46,832 nt of DNA from an uncultured Methylococcaceae bacterium (GCA_903866825.1 CAIPPE010000267.1:1-46832), one strand, 5' to 3'; shown: positions 24,980-35,242, numbered from the stretch's first letter. The notes: generated by a model not told the origin, from the sequence alone. Numbers and translations are program-made.

Positions 24980-25749
24980 AAGCGCATTTCTATACCGCGA
25001 GAAGCCAAATGCTGTTTGGCTTCTTGAATGGTATATTCCGCAAAGTGAAAAATGCTGGCTGCTAATACCGCATCAGCTTTACCCTCAAGCACCCCTGCTG
25101 CCAAATGATCCAAGTTTCCCACACCACCCGAAGCAATCACAGGTACAGTGACGGCCTCACTAATTGCGCGTGTCAATAACAAATCAAAGCCTTCTCTTGT
25201 ACCATCTCTATCCATACTGGTTAAAAGAATTTCACCAGCACCATAATCGACCATTTTTTTAGCCCATTCAATAGCATCAATCCCCGTTGCTTTTCGCCCA
25301 CCATGGGTAAAAATTTCCCAATGATTCACGTCGCCCGCTGAACTCACTTTTTTAGCATCAATGGCCACTACGATACATTGCGAGCCAAAACGCTGTGCGG
25401 CTTCACGAACAAATTCTGGATTAAAAACGGCGGCACTATTAATACCCACTTTGTCTGCCCCCGCATTCAGCATACGACGAATATCATCCAACGTTTTAAT
25501 ACCTCCTCCAACGGTCAAGGGTATAAAAACCTCACTAGCAACCTGTTCAACCACATGGACCATCGTGTCACGATTATCATGCGTTGCAGTAATATCTAAA
25601 AAAGTAATTTCATCAGCGCCTTCACGATCATAGCGTCTGGCAACCTCTACCGGGTCACCAGCATCACGAATATCCACAAACTGCACGCCTTTAACAACGC
25701 GCCCATTCGCGACATCCAGACAAGGAATAATACGTTTAGCTAAACTCAT
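24976..25749 (-). CDS. hisF: Imidazole glycerol phosphate synthase subunit HisF
   Basis: A 257-residue TIM barrel (E. coli HisF 258). The catalytic aspartate D12 is in [13 protein letters not shown], and the barrel contains the phosphate-binding VGGGI and SGGVG turns; the second catalytic aspartate follows in VVAIDAKK. It makes the imidazole ring using ammonia from HisH. The start overlaps hisA as ATGA and the stop overlaps hisI as ATGA. Confidence 0.97.
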   Translation of the reverse strand: MSLAKRIIPCLDVANGRVVKGVQFVDIRDAGDPVEVARRYDREGADEITFLDITATHDNRDTMVHVVEQVASEVFIPLTVGGGIKTLDDIRRMLNAGADKVGINSAAVFNPEFVREAAQRFGSQCIVVAIDAKKVSSAGDVNHWEIFTHGGRKATGIDAIEWAKKMVDYGAGEILLTSMDRDGTREGFDLLLTRAISEAVTVPVIASGGVGNLDHLAAGVLEGKADAVLAASIFHFAEYTIQEAKQHLASRGIEMRL

Positions 25750-26486
25750 GAGTTGTTATACGATTCAGCAAGTTTTTCTGCTTCGGCAAAATCTAATGTA
25801 CCTTCATAAATAGCACGTCCTGTAATTGCGCCCATAATACCTTCAAAAGCTACGGCGCCTAGGGCTTTTATATCATCTATATTCGTAATCCCACCAGAAG
25901 CAATAACAGGGATTTTAATAGCCCTGGCGAGACGGGCAGTGGCTTCAATATTAACGCCTTGCATCATACCGTCTCTGGAAATATCCGTATAAATAATGGC
26001 TTCTACACCATCCGCTTCAAAGTGCTGAGCCAAATCAATGACATCATGTTTAGACAGTTTTGACCAGCCATCAATAGCCACTTTACCGTCTTTAGCATCT
26101 AGGCCAACGATAATTCGTCTTGGATATTCTTGAGCCATATCTCTAACAAAGTGCGGCTCATTAACTGCTTTAGTACCGATAATGACATATTCTACGCCAG
26201 CATCCAGATACGCCTGAATTGTGTCTTCATCACGAATTCCACCGCCAATTTGCACGGGAATATCAGGATAGGCCGCAACGATGGCATGAATAACTTCAGC
26301 ATTAATTGGTTTGCCAGCAAAAGCGCCATCTAAATCAACGAGATGAATTCTTTTAGCACCGGCCGCAACCCAGCGCCCAGCAACAGCCACAGGATCATCA
26401 GAAAAAATCGTGTTATCGTCCATTCGACCTTGACGTAAACGCACACATTTTCCTTCTTTCAAATCGATAGCGGGTATTAACAACAT
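25746..26486 (-). CDS. hisA: ProFAR isomerase HisA
   Basis: A 246-residue half-barrel-duplicated TIM barrel of the HisA type: [19 protein letters not shown] with catalytic Asp8, IQIGGGIR-like [13 protein letters not shown], and the second catalytic Asp in [17 protein letters not shown], where HisF has no such GW extension. It isomerises ProFAR to PRFAR, the substrate of HisFH. It lies 33 bases behind hisH and overlaps hisF. Confidence 0.97.
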   Translation of the reverse strand: MLLIPAIDLKEGKCVRLRQGRMDDNTIFSDDPVAVAGRWVAAGAKRIHLVDLDGAFAGKPINAEVIHAIVAAYPDIPVQIGGGIRDEDTIQAYLDAGVEYVIIGTKAVNEPHFVRDMAQEYPRRIIVGLDAKDGKVAIDGWSKLSKHDVIDLAQHFEADGVEAIIYTDISRDGMMQGVNIEATARLARAIKIPVIASGGITNIDDIKALGAVAFEGIMGAITGRAIYEGTLDFAEAEKLAESYNNS

Positions 26487-26519
26487 AGAAATTGAATCCT
26501 TTACATCAAATAGGGTGGG

Positions 26520-27161
26520 TTAAACTTGACCATCCCAGTGCAAAAAGTTATTCAGCAATTGTAAACCAACCGCTTGACTTTTTTCTGGGTGAAATTGTAC
26601 TGCAAATACATTCTCTCTAGCCAAAGCGCAAGCAAAGGCAGTGGGATACTCTGTAGTCGCACTGATTAAAGTCGTATCATTAGGTACTGCATAGTAGCTA
26701 TGTACAAAATAAAATCGACTATTTTGTTGAATTTTATCCCATAGCGGATGCGAGGAAAAATGAACTTGATTCCAACCCATATGCGGGATTTTTAAATTAT
26801 TTCCTTGAGCATCATGCAACGACTGGGAGAAATGAACAACATGACCAGGAAGAATATCCAAGCCTTGTGTGCTACCATTTTCCTCGCTATCTGTTAATAG
26901 AGCCTGCATACCCAAACAAATACCTAATAAAGGTTTACTTTTGGCAACTTCTTTAATTACATTGGCTAAATTAGAATGATTAAGAGCTTGCATACAGTCT
27001 CTCATCGCTCCAACGCCTGGAAAAACGACTCGATCAGCTTGCAGAATCAGATCGGGATCTGAAACAACTTGTACATCAACATGGGGTGCTGCATACTGCA
27101 AAGCTTTTGCAATTGAATGCAAATTTCCCATTCCATAATCAATAACAGCGACAGAAGACAT
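26520..27161 (-). CDS. hisH: Imidazole glycerol phosphate synthase glutaminase subunit HisH
   Basis: A 213-residue class I glutamine amidotransferase. The nucleophile C82 is in LLGICLGMQALL and the His-Glu pair is in VQFHPEKS near the C-terminus. It supplies ammonia to HisF through a channel between the subunits. It is somewhat longer than E. coli HisH (196). It lies 27 bases behind hisB. Confidence 0.96.
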   Translation of the reverse strand: MSSVAVIDYGMGNLHSIAKALQYAAPHVDVQVVSDPDLILQADRVVFPGVGAMRDCMQALNHSNLANVIKEVAKSKPLLGICLGMQALLTDSEENGSTQGLDILPGHVVHFSQSLHDAQGNNLKIPHMGWNQVHFSSHPLWDKIQQNSRFYFVHSYYAVPNDTTLISATTEYPTAFACALARENVFAVQFHPEKSQAVGLQLLNNFLHWDGQV

Positions 27162-27188
27162 AAAACAAATTTAAAGTAAGATTTAAGG

Positions 27189-27791
27189 CTAAAGAATCCC
27201 TTTAGTAGAAGGCATTATACCCGCCATTCTTTCATCTGCGGTAATTGCCATTCTTATTGCTCTTCCAAACGCTTTAAAAATGGTTTCAGCCACATGATGA
27301 GCATTGGCACCTTTCAAATTATCAATGTGTAAAGTAACGCCGGCATGATTAACAAAGCCTTGAAAGAATTCTCTAAACAAATCCACATCAAAACGCCCTA
27401 TCATTGCTTTGGGATAGTTAACGTCATAAAACAAACCTGGACGCCCAGAAAAATCAATCACCACACGAGACAAAGATTCATCCAAAGGCACATAAGCATG
27501 CCCATAACGATAAATCCCACGCTTATCACCCAACGCCTGAGCAAAAGCCTGGCCTAAAGTGATACCAATATCTTCGACCGTATGATGCGCATCAATTTCT
27601 AAATCACCTACTGCATGGATATCAATATCTATCAAACCATGCCGGGCGATTTGATCAAGCATATGATCAAGAAAAGGTACACCCGTTACAAATAACGATT
27701 TACCCTTTCCATCCAAGTCAATTTTAATCTTAATTTGAGTTTCGAGCGTATTGCGCTCAACTTCTGCCGTTCTTTGAATCATTCTTTTCAA
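27189..27791 (-). CDS. hisB: Imidazoleglycerol-phosphate dehydratase
   Basis: A 200-residue monofunctional IGPD. The duplicated metal-binding motifs are seen as HHTVEDIG and [12 protein letters not shown], plus [13 protein letters not shown]. It has no N-terminal HisB phosphatase domain, so histidinol phosphate must be dephosphorylated by another enzyme. It is the first gene of the hisBHAFIE run; hisG, hisD and hisC are not in the window. Between it and typA lies the typA terminator, so hisB should have its own promoter within 27792-27830. Confidence 0.97.
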   Translation of the reverse strand: MKRMIQRTAEVERNTLETQIKIKIDLDGKGKSLFVTGVPFLDHMLDQIARHGLIDIDIHAVGDLEIDAHHTVEDIGITLGQAFAQALGDKRGIYRYGHAYVPLDESLSRVVIDFSGRPGLFYDVNYPKAMIGRFDVDLFREFFQGFVNHAGVTLHIDNLKGANAHHVAETIFKAFGRAIRMAITADERMAGIMPSTKGIL

Positions 27792-27831
27792 ATAAGGTGA
27801 ACGGGCAATCTTTTACCCGCTATTGATAAAT

Positions 27832-27861
27832 AAAAAAGTGGGCGATAAAAGATCACCCACT
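27832..27861 (-). terminator. Intrinsic terminator of typA
   Basis: On the minus strand AGTGGGTGATC pairs with GATCGCCCACT-like sequence: six outer pairs, one A-C mismatch and three inner pairs, followed by T6. It lies about 46 bases past the typA stop and separates typA from hisB. Confidence 0.8.
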
Positions 27862-27906
27862 GTTCCAATCTTTACACTAAACTAAACTCATGGTATTACC
27901 TGTTTT

Positions 27907-29718
27907 TTAACCCTTAGACGCTCTTTTACGCTCGTTTTCGGTTAATAATTTTTTACGCAAGCGAATAGATTTTGGTGTAACTTCAACCAATTCATCTTCA
28001 GCAATAAACTCTAAAGCCTGTTCTAGAGTTAACTTCTGGATACGTGCCAGTGTTAATGTGTCATCAGTACCTGATGCACGAATATTGGTTAATTGCTTTG
28101 CTTTACACGGATTAACACATAGATCATTACTACGTGAATGCAAACCAACCAACATACCTTCGTAGACTTCATCACCATTTACTAATAATAATTCACCACG
28201 CTCTTGCAATGGATGTAAAGAATAGGTAACCGCTTTGCCAGCGACCATAGAAATCATTACGCCACGTAATCGGCTTCCGACATCACCGGCCTTCATAGGG
28301 CCGTAATGATCGAAAACGTGGTACAACAAACCAGAACCTGAAGTCGCTGTCATAAACTCAGTTTGAAAACCAATCAAACCACGAGAGGGCATCATATATT
28401 CTAAACGAATACGGCCTTTTCCATCAGGTACCATATTGGTTAAATCACCTTTACGATCCCCCAACTTCTCCATAATGGTTCCTTGGTGCTCTTCTTCAAC
28501 CTCAATGGTCACCATTTCATAAGGTTCGCACTTGACTCCATCAATTTCTTTAAGAATAACTTCTGGACGTGATACGCCCATTTCGAAACCTTCACGACGC
28601 ATGTTTTCAATCAATACAGATAAATGCAACTCGCCACGACCTGATACTTTAAATTTATCTGGATCAGCCGTATCTTCAACACGCAAAGCTACGTTATGTT
28701 GTAATTCTTTATCTAAACGATCACGAATTTGACGCGTTGTAACGAACTTACCTTCTTTACCCGCAAACGGTGAGTTATTAACCTGGAAAGTCATACTGAC
28801 TGTTGGCTCATCCACCGATAAAGGAGTCATCGCTTCAACAGCTTCTGGGTGACATAAAGTATCCGAAATTTCTAACTTTTCGATACCGGCAAAAGCGATA
28901 ATATCCCCAGCACGCGCCTCTGCAACTTCAACACGCTCTAAACCGTGGAAACCATAGATTTGTAACATTCTGGCTTTACGCTCAACACCTTCGCGATTAA
29001 CCACTACTAAAGGTTGGTTTGGCTTAATACTACCGCGTTGAATACGACCAATCCCGATAACACCCACATAAGTGTTGTAATCCAGACTAGAAACCTGCAT
29101 TTGGAAAGGACCCTCGATATCAACCGGCGGTGGACTTACTTTATCTACGATGGTTTGGAATAAAGGCGTCATGTCTCCATCGCTGATGTTATGATCTAAA
29201 CCTGCATAACCATTAATCGCTGAGGCATACACAATTGGGAAATCAAGTTGTTCATCAGTCGCACCTAATCGATCAAACAAATCAAAAGTTTGATCAACAA
29301 CCCAATCAGGACGAGCGCCTGGACGGTCAATTTTGTTAATAACAACAATCGGTTTTAAACCCAGAGCAAACGCTTTTTGTGTCACAAAACGAGTTTGTGG
29401 CATAGGCCCATCCACCGCATCAACTAATAATAGTACAGAGTCAACCATCGATAATACACGCTCTACTTCACCACCAAAATCAGCATGGCCTGGGGTGTCA
29501 ACGATATTGATGTGATAACCGTTCCAATCTAACGCCGTATTTTTTGCCAATATGGTAATACCACGTTCTTTTTCAATATCATTTGAATCCATTATGCGTT
29601 CAGTCACTTTTGCATGTGCAGCAAAGGTGCCAGACTGCTGTAACAGCTTATCAACCAAGGTCGTTTTACCATGGTCAACGTGGGCAATAATGGCAATATT
29701 TCTTAATTTTTCAATCAC
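27907..29718 (-). CDS. typA: Ribosome-associated translational GTPase TypA/BipA
   Basis: A 603-residue protein (E. coli BipA 607). The GTPase motifs are G1 [11 protein letters not shown]3 [13 protein letters not shown]4 NKIDRPGAR; then come the beta-barrel domain, the EF-G-like domains and the C-terminal CTD with [19 protein letters not shown]. TypA binds the ribosome and supports assembly and stress or low-temperature growth. It is preceded by an 80-base gap after the rhodanese gene and may share that transcript or have its own promoter. Confidence 0.97.
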   Translation of the reverse strand: MIEKLRNIAIIAHVDHGKTTLVDKLLQQSGTFAAHAKVTERIMDSNDIEKERGITILAKNTALDWNGYHINIVDTPGHADFGGEVERVLSMVDSVLLLVDAVDGPMPQTRFVTQKAFALGLKPIVVINKIDRPGARPDWVVDQTFDLFDRLGATDEQLDFPIVYASAINGYAGLDHNISDGDMTPLFQTIVDKVSPPPVDIEGPFQMQVSSLDYNTYVGVIGIGRIQRGSIKPNQPLVVVNREGVERKARMLQIYGFHGLERVEVAEARAGDIIAFAGIEKLEISDTLCHPEAVEAMTPLSVDEPTVSMTFQVNNSPFAGKEGKFVTTRQIRDRLDKELQHNVALRVEDTADPDKFKVSGRGELHLSVLIENMRREGFEMGVSRPEVILKEIDGVKCEPYEMVTIEVEEEHQGTIMEKLGDRKGDLTNMVPDGKGRIRLEYMMPSRGLIGFQTEFMTATSGSGLLYHVFDHYGPMKAGDVGSRLRGVMISMVAGKAVTYSLHPLQERGELLLVNGDEVYEGMLVGLHSRSNDLCVNPCKAKQLTNIRASGTDDTLTLARIQKLTLEQALEFIAEDELVEVTPKSIRLRKKLLTENERKRASKG

Positions 29719-29798
29719 TTTTTGTGTACTCTAATGGTTTTAATAAAATCATGTGTGGGCAAGCCTTAAGCACCCTTATAACGTGTTGAACGTATAGA

Positions 29799-30191
29799 TT
29801 AACTCTGGACCCAAGGCAGGTTATCGAAGCGCCAACCGCCTAAATTACCCCGATGATTCTGGGCATCTAAAGGACCTTCAAAGCCATCGATGATATTGAT
29901 AAGCCTTTGGTAACCAATGCCTTCAAGAGCCTTTGCCGCGTCCAGTGAACGCTGTCCACTCCGACACAGCAGCAAGATTGGAGTATTTTTATTACCCACC
30001 CTTCTTTCAACATCTCTCAAAAACTGTGGGTTAACCTGCCAATCAGGCGCCTCTTTCCAGGGAATATGAATGGCACCTATGGGATGCCCCACAAAGCCAT
30101 GTTCAACTTTGGAACGAACGTCAATTAATACTGCACTCGGATTTTGCTGCAACAAATCCCAAGATTGCTGTGGAGTTAAATTTTCTATCAT
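29799..30191 (-). CDS. Rhodanese-like domain protein
   Basis: A 130-residue single rhodanese domain. The active-site loop is LCRSGQRS with catalytic C76, and the CDC25-like VLIDVRSKVEHGFVGHPIGA precedes it. Single-domain rhodaneses carry persulfide sulfur. It starts 11 bases after the methyltransferase gene, so the two are co-transcribed. The donor and acceptor are unknown. Confidence 0.9.
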   Translation of the reverse strand: MIENLTPQQSWDLLQQNPSAVLIDVRSKVEHGFVGHPIGAIHIPWKEAPDWQVNPQFLRDVERRVGNKNTPILLLCRSGQRSLDAAKALEGIGYQRLINIIDGFEGPLDAQNHRGNLGGWRFDNLPWVQS

Positions 30192-30202
30192 TGTATTACC
30201 AA

Positions 30203-30784
30203 TTATTTTCGCTTTTGGCCGACAAACTGCGCTTCATTCCTTAAACCACGAAGCGGTTCCCCGATTAAAGCGTTTTCTCTATAAAAAATTACCCTTAACG
30301 GTGAAAATAACGTCAGCAACTCATTCTCAGTCAACAGATAATCGGGATTATTTGGCGGGCTCTCAATCATTTTTTCTCTTGTAAAAGTCTGATAAAAAAG
30401 CAACCCATCCGGTTTAAGTGCATCTATTATCGCATCACTTAGAGTACGGTCAAGAAATCGACTCACAACAATGACATCAAAAGAACATTCAGTAAAGCTT
30501 TCAACATCGATTTTTTCTTGGCAAGCATTGATATTCAGCCCTTCCTGGGTGGCATGAGCATTTAATTTATCTATTGCAACATGGGAAATATCCCAGGCAG
30601 TAACCGCCATACCATGATGTAACAAAAAAAGCGCATTAGCACCTAATCCACAGGCCAAATCTAATGCAGTGCCTGCTTTGGGTAATAAAAACTCATTTTC
30701 AGTCAGCACAGATACCGGAAGACAAGCTACCGAGTCCAATTGCGAATAAATAGCATCCCATTTACGACTCATTTCATCAATCAT
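30203..30784 (-). CDS. SAM-dependent methyltransferase (TehB-like)
   Basis: About 193 residues from the ATG at 30784, which overlaps the LysR stop as ATGA; an open frame continues 12 codons upstream into lysR but is a poorer start. It has motif I GTALDLACGLGANALFLL, the following acidic residue in TAWDIS, and the FDVIVVSRFLDR strand. It resembles TehB-type methyltransferases, which methylate tellurite and selenium or small thiols, but the substrate cannot be read from the sequence. It sits between lysR and a rhodanese, which may hint at sulfur or thiol chemistry. Confidence 0.82.
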   Translation of the reverse strand: MIDEMSRKWDAIYSQLDSVACLPVSVLTENEFLLPKAGTALDLACGLGANALFLLHHGMAVTAWDISHVAIDKLNAHATQEGLNINACQEKIDVESFTECSFDVIVVSRFLDRTLSDAIIDALKPDGLLFYQTFTREKMIESPPNNPDYLLTENELLTLFSPLRVIFYRENALIGEPLRGLRNEAQFVGQKRK

Positions 30785-31689
30785 TCTGCCCCTGGCATGC
30801 TTACACGGTGCTCTAACCATACCTGTAAGAAATCCATAAAGGCCTTAACCTTTGCTGACAAATATTTTCTATGAGGATAGACTGCGTGAATATCTAAAGG
30901 AGGCAAAGGATAGTTCTCCAATACAACCTTAAGTGTACCATTTTCAATATCCTTGCCAACAATATAGGTAGGCAACATAACCAGACCCAAACTGTTAATA
31001 GCGGCAATTCGTATCGGGTGAGCAGCATTAGCTTGCATTCTTCCAGACACCGTCACTATTTTAAAGCCTGTATCACACTTAAATTGCCATTTATTACGGG
31101 GAGAAATAGCCCAATTTACCAAACAACTATGATTAGTTAAATCCTCTGGCGTCAAAGGAACACCATAAACCTCTAAGTATTCAGGTGAGCCACAGACAAC
31201 CAGGGAAGAACTCGCTAATTTTCGGGCTACCATACTGGTATCTTCTAAAGCGCCCAGAAAAATCGCCACATCAATACCTTCATCAATCAAATCACCGGGG
31301 CTTCCTTGCAAAATCATTTCAACGGTTAAATCCGTATGAATTTTTAGAAACTCTGCTACAGCGCGCGCAATATGAGTTGCACCAATAGCCGGAGGCGCAC
31401 TGATTTTTAAAAGTCCTCGGGGTTCTGTTTGTAAATGCGTTACTGCAGACTCCATTTCTTCTACATCCAAGAGCACTTGCTGGCAACGCTCAAAATATGA
31501 AACACCTACATCTGTCAAACTTAAGCTCCGCGTGGTACGATTTATCAAACGTGTACCTAAACAGCCTTCAAGCTGCATAATATGTTTAGTTGCCATGGCT
31601 CTAGAAATTCCCAAATCACGTGCACCACCAGCAAAACTTCCTGCTTTGGCAACGCGAACAAAAACGGTCATACTCGTTAACTTATCCAT
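30781..31689 (-). CDS. LysR-family transcriptional regulator (AaeR/DmlR-like)
   Basis: A 302-residue protein. The N-terminal HTH (MTVFVRVAKAGSFAGGARDL, then SRAMATKHI, NRTTRSLSLT) is of the group that starts with MDKL, including PtrR, DmlR and AaeR-like regulators, and a substrate-binding domain follows from about residue 90. It heads the lysR-methyltransferase-rhodanese run. Upstream lie two perfect palindromes and the divergent small membrane peptide gene, the classic layout for a LysR protein and its target. Confidence 0.93.
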   Translation of the reverse strand: MDKLTSMTVFVRVAKAGSFAGGARDLGISRAMATKHIMQLEGCLGTRLINRTTRSLSLTDVGVSYFERCQQVLLDVEEMESAVTHLQTEPRGLLKISAPPAIGATHIARAVAEFLKIHTDLTVEMILQGSPGDLIDEGIDVAIFLGALEDTSMVARKLASSSLVVCGSPEYLEVYGVPLTPEDLTNHSCLVNWAISPRNKWQFKCDTGFKIVTVSGRMQANAAHPIRIAAINSLGLVMLPTYIVGKDIENGTLKVVLENYPLPPLDIHAVYPHRKYLSAKVKAFMDFLQVWLEHRVSMPGAE

Positions 31690-31766
31690 TTAATCCTCAT
31701 TAATCAGGCTCAAATCATGATGTCGTCTAAACCCCACGACAATAAAAGACTTGACATTACACACCA

Positions 31767-31781
31767 TTTCTAAATTAGAAA
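31767..31781. promoter_or_regulatory. Palindrome upstream of lysR (candidate LysR site)
   Basis: TTTCTAA-A-TTAGAAA is a perfect 15-base palindrome with a T-N11-A core, 78 bases before the lysR start. A TTGACA at 31751-31756 precedes it on the plus strand. Confidence 0.5.
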
Positions 31782-31802
31782 CAATTTATTTAATATTTAG
31801 TA

Positions 31803-31816
31803 TATTGTATACAATA
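31803..31816. promoter_or_regulatory. Second palindrome in the lysR / small peptide region
   Basis: TATTGTATACAATA is a perfect 14-base palindrome, 103 bases before the small membrane peptide gene and 22 bases beyond the first palindrome. Together they suggest a paired operator. Confidence 0.45.
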
Positions 31817-31918
31817 AATATCCCTGTATAGTAGTACCCATGTAAGAACGCAACAAAATTTGTAAATCAGCAACTCAGCTGTTTGAACAGTTTTAAACTT
31901 TATTACAGGATTAAGCTA

Positions 31919-32071
31919 ATGAATAATTTAAAAATATTTACAATTATTGGGTTAATCTCTATTGCAGGCATAGGCAGCTTTATTTACGGTCAATTTATTA
32001 TTTCGACAATATTGTTTGCTCTCGCTGCTATTTATAGCAACATTGCCATGCGAGTAAAACTAGACAGCTAA
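31919..32071 (+). CDS. Small two-helix membrane protein
   Basis: A 50-residue peptide from the ATG at 31919, with AGGA about 8 bases before. An upstream TTG would give 62 residues but has no ribosome site. It is almost entirely hydrophobic: helix one about residues 5-24 (IFTIIGLISIAGIGSFIYGQ) and helix two about 27-43, ending MRVKLDS. I do not recognise the family. It is followed by a strong T-run terminator and preceded by two palindromes, and faces a divergent LysR gene, so it is a real, probably regulated unit. Confidence 0.6.
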   Translation: MNNLKIFTIIGLISIAGIGSFIYGQFIISTILFALAAIYSNIAMRVKLDS

Positions 32072-32147
32072 GCTCAACCAGTTAACTACCTCCTGGTGTT
32101 ATACCTCCAAGCAGTTCCTCCTCATAAATGCTCTGCTTGAATTTTCG

Positions 32148-32183
32148 CCTTCCATTGCAATTCCGCCTTGGAAGGTTTTTTTT
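32148..32183 (+). terminator. Strong intrinsic terminator after the small membrane protein gene
   Basis: CCTTCCA (32148-32154) pairs with TGGAAGG (32169-32175), followed by eight T. The T-run is on the plus strand, so it serves the small peptide transcript. It lies just before the end of the convergent polysaccharide operon. Confidence 0.85.
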
Positions 32184-32202
32184 GCCTGCTGTTTTTTGCA
32201 CC

Positions 32203-34176
32203 TCAATTGGCTTCTAGCACAGCCTCGTTATCTGCTTTCCACATAACATCCTCGATACCACACTGAGGAACAAAACCAGAAACTGATTGCTTCAATAACA
32301 ACCGTATCAGTTCTATATCATCACTCTTGACAGCATTTTCCAATGAGGCTAACATTTTTTCAAGGTCAAACCAATTAATAACATACTCCTCGGCCCGCAT
32401 AATTCTTGGATGAATGGTTTCTGAAACATTATTACCAATCAATAATTCCTCGTAAAGCTTCTCACCCGGCCTTAACCCTGTTAAACTAATTTCTATTTCC
32501 CCGCCCGGATGACCTTCATCTTTTATTTCTAATCCACTTAAATGGATCATTCGTTTTGCCAAGTCCAGAATTCGAATAGGCTCTCCCATATCCAGAACAA
32601 ATACATCTCCCCCTTGACCCAAGGCACCGGCTTGAATCACGAGCTGAGAGGCTTCAGATATTGTCATAAAATAACGAATAATCCTCTCATCAGTCACAGT
32701 GACCGGGCCTCCTCTAGCTATCTGCTCCCTAAACAAAGGCACTACAGAACCAGAAGAACCCAACACATTACCAAACCGCACCATAGTAAACCGAGTTAAC
32801 TGTTTAGGGGTAAGCTGTAAACTGAGTGCTTGCAAAATAAGCTCTGCGAAACGCTTTGTCGCCCCCATAGTATTTGTTGGCCTAACTGCTTTATCTGTTG
32901 AAACTAATACAAACAACTCAACATCAGTTTTAATCGCCGCTTGTGCTACGTATAAAGTACCGAATATATTATTCCACACGGCTTCACTTGGATTTTTCTC
33001 CACCATGGGAACATGCTTATAAGCCGCTGCATGATAAATCGTTTGCACTTTAAACACCCGACAAACTTTTTCAACCCGCTTAGCATTGGTAACTGATCCC
33101 AAAACAGTAATAATCTCTATAGCATTTGACGAAGGTGTATTTTCTTTATCTAATAGTTGATTTAATTCTTTTTCTATAGCATAGAGCCCAAATTCATTGA
33201 CCTCAAATAAAACTAATGCTGTGGGTTGCAGTTGAATAATTTGACGACACAACTCTGAACCTATTGAGCCACCGGCTCCAGTCACCATCACTACTTTACC
33301 TGTAATATTCGCTTTCAGTAACGACTTATTTGGAGCTACAGGATCACGTCCTAACAGATCTGCAATATCAACCTCTTGCAATACATCCACAGTCACTCGA
33401 CCATGTGCAATATCCGATAAGCCAGGCATCGACATCACATGAACCCGATAAGGCTCCAACATCCGAATCAACTCGCTAATTCGAGAACGTTTTGCTGATG
33501 GCATCGCCAATAAAACATTGGAAACCTCATATCGACCAATTAAATAACCTAAAGAACTTAAAGGATATATCCTTAGATCATTGATCTTTCTTTTATGCAA
33601 CGCTTTATCATCATCTATAAAAGCTACCGCCTTAAAATCGCGCCCATGCGCTAAAGCAGAAGCTAATTGAACACCAGCACTGCCTGCCCCATAAATAACT
33701 ACGCTCTTTTTATATGATTTTGTTTTGTTGCGAACAGTGCCTACATTAAAATAGGCTTCTCCCAACCACCACCGAGCAAAAAAACGACTACTCCCCACCA
33801 GCAACATCACGATTAACCAATTAAGCGGGGAAACCGTTCGAGGAATAACCGGTATAGCTGATTGATACAACACAAAAGCAAAAACCAGGGCATACAACGC
33901 AGAAGCCTGAAAAATCGTCCACAGCGCTCTAATTTCAATATAACGGATAATTGCCCGATATAACCCTAACCTGACAAAAATAGGTAATGCAATAAACGGA
34001 GCCACAGAAAATAAGTACCACTCATCTCCTTTCGGAATATATAGAACACCCCACCGTAGAGAAAATGCAGACCAAAGAGCGAATAAAACAAAAAACACAT
34101 CCATGCTAATAAGGATAACTGCTTTATATTTTCGCTGAAGACCTATAAACCAGTGCGCTAACTTTGCTTGCATCAT
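32203..34176 (-). CDS. WbpM/FlaA1-type membrane nucleotide-sugar 4,6-dehydratase
   Basis: A 657-residue protein. Four N-terminal helices (about residues 20-125) are followed by a CoA-binding-like Rossmann fold (VIYGAGSAGVQLASAL) and then the catalytic extended SDR domain (VMVTGAGGSIGSELCRQI). The catalytic block reads STDKAVRPTNTMGATKRFAE, with Met in the place of the usual Tyr, as in WbpM, PglF and CapD enzymes that convert UDP-GlcNAc to the 4-keto-6-deoxy sugar. It is the last gene of a three-gene run; its ATG overlaps the stop of the glycosyltransferase (ATGA). Order matches Pseudomonas wbpK-wbpL-wbpM. Confidence 0.9.
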   Translation of the reverse strand: MMQAKLAHWFIGLQRKYKAVILISMDVFFVLFALWSAFSLRWGVLYIPKGDEWYLFSVAPFIALPIFVRLGLYRAIIRYIEIRALWTIFQASALYALVFAFVLYQSAIPVIPRTVSPLNWLIVMLLVGSSRFFARWWLGEAYFNVGTVRNKTKSYKKSVVIYGAGSAGVQLASALAHGRDFKAVAFIDDDKALHKRKINDLRIYPLSSLGYLIGRYEVSNVLLAMPSAKRSRISELIRMLEPYRVHVMSMPGLSDIAHGRVTVDVLQEVDIADLLGRDPVAPNKSLLKANITGKVVMVTGAGGSIGSELCRQIIQLQPTALVLFEVNEFGLYAIEKELNQLLDKENTPSSNAIEIITVLGSVTNAKRVEKVCRVFKVQTIYHAAAYKHVPMVEKNPSEAVWNNIFGTLYVAQAAIKTDVELFVLVSTDKAVRPTNTMGATKRFAELILQALSLQLTPKQLTRFTMVRFGNVLGSSGSVVPLFREQIARGGPVTVTDERIIRYFMTISEASQLVIQAGALGQGGDVFVLDMGEPIRILDLAKRMIHLSGLEIKDEGHPGGEIEISLTGLRPGEKLYEELLIGNNVSETIHPRIMRAEEYVINWFDLEKMLASLENAVKSDDIELIRLLLKQSVSGFVPQCGIEDVMWKADNEAVLEAN

Positions 34177-35204
34177 ATCAACTCTCGCGTCCCTGCTTTA
34201 AAATAAATCACTAGCAATAAAAGTGGCAAGTAAGCTAATACCAGGCCCAAATACACATTTAAGCCTGCTAGACCCACACCTAAAGCCAAAGGGGTTAACC
34301 AGGCCAAATTTATCAAGCCAACCGCCAATGAAACTTTTTTATGTGAACCGTAAAAACGAGAAGCGAATTGATAAGCATGACTTCTATGGGCTTCATAGAC
34401 CTTTTCACCTTGTAAAAAGCGCCTAGTTAATGTCCAGGTCGCATCCGTGACAAAAACACCTAATAAAATTAACCAACTCCAGAAAAACTGGGGCATTACC
34501 CAAGCAGCTTTAATAGAAAAAAGTCCCAACATAATACCTAAAAAACCACTCCCTGCATCACCCATGAATATCTTGGCTGGAGGAAAGTTCCACCATAAAA
34601 AACCGGCTACGATAAACGCCAATAAAACCAGCCCTAACCATTGCCCATCACTCCCACCACCTAACAAAATAAGTAGGATTCCTCCCATACAAACGGTAAT
34701 AGCTTCAATGCTTGCTAAACCATCGATACCATCCATAAAATTATAAAGATTCAGTAACCAAACCAGATAAAAAATACCCGCTATTTGTTCTAACCATCCC
34801 AACTCAACCTGTGTAATACCGATACTAACAGCTAAAGGTGGAACACCGCCTAGCCAATATAAGCCCCATATTGCGCCTATAAAATGAGTCAGCAACCGCC
34901 ATCGCGCAGCAATATGACCATGATCATCTAAAAAACCCACTAAAGCGACCCAGATACCCGTCCCACAGAATGCCAACAACGTTGCTGAAGTCATACCACC
35001 GATTTTATAAAGGTATGGAAACCCCAATAAAAACACCAGCACAATAGCTACGCCACCGCCTCTTGGAGTAGGAGTATTATGTGAGCTTCTGGGATTAGGT
35101 ATATCTAACAAATGCTTGGTTAGAGCGTAACGACGCAATAACTCCGTTAACACCATTGTTAATAACAAAGCAAAGAGAAACATCATTCCAACATTAATTG
35201 CCAT
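34173..35204 (-). CDS. WecA/WbpL-type polyprenyl-phosphate sugar-1-phosphate transferase
   Basis: A 343-residue integral membrane protein of the MraY/WecA family with about ten helices. The family motifs are visible: the early PNPRSSHNTPTPRGGG, the catalytic NFMDGIDGLA, and FMGDAGSGFLG, then the HRSHAYQ loop near the end. It links a sugar phosphate to undecaprenyl phosphate and so starts O-antigen or exopolysaccharide chains. It is placed between the epimerase (38 bases upstream) and the 4,6-dehydratase (overlap). The sugar is probably a FucNAc- or QuiNAc-like derivative by analogy with WbpL. Confidence 0.92.
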   Translation of the reverse strand: MAINVGMMFLFALLLTMVLTELLRRYALTKHLLDIPNPRSSHNTPTPRGGGVAIVLVFLLGFPYLYKIGGMTSATLLAFCGTGIWVALVGFLDDHGHIAARWRLLTHFIGAIWGLYWLGGVPPLAVSIGITQVELGWLEQIAGIFYLVWLLNLYNFMDGIDGLASIEAITVCMGGILLILLGGGSDGQWLGLVLLAFIVAGFLWWNFPPAKIFMGDAGSGFLGIMLGLFSIKAAWVMPQFFWSWLILLGVFVTDATWTLTRRFLQGEKVYEAHRSHAYQFASRFYGSHKKVSLAVGLINLAWLTPLALGVGLAGLNVYLGLVLAYLPLLLLVIYFKAGTRELI

Positions 35205-35242
35205 GAGGAATAGTTAACCTATATTTAAGATTAAAATATTTA

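Noticed and set aside
32542-33022. Plus-strand frames inside the WbpM-like gene
   Set aside because: Shadows of a clear 657-residue gene on the other strand.
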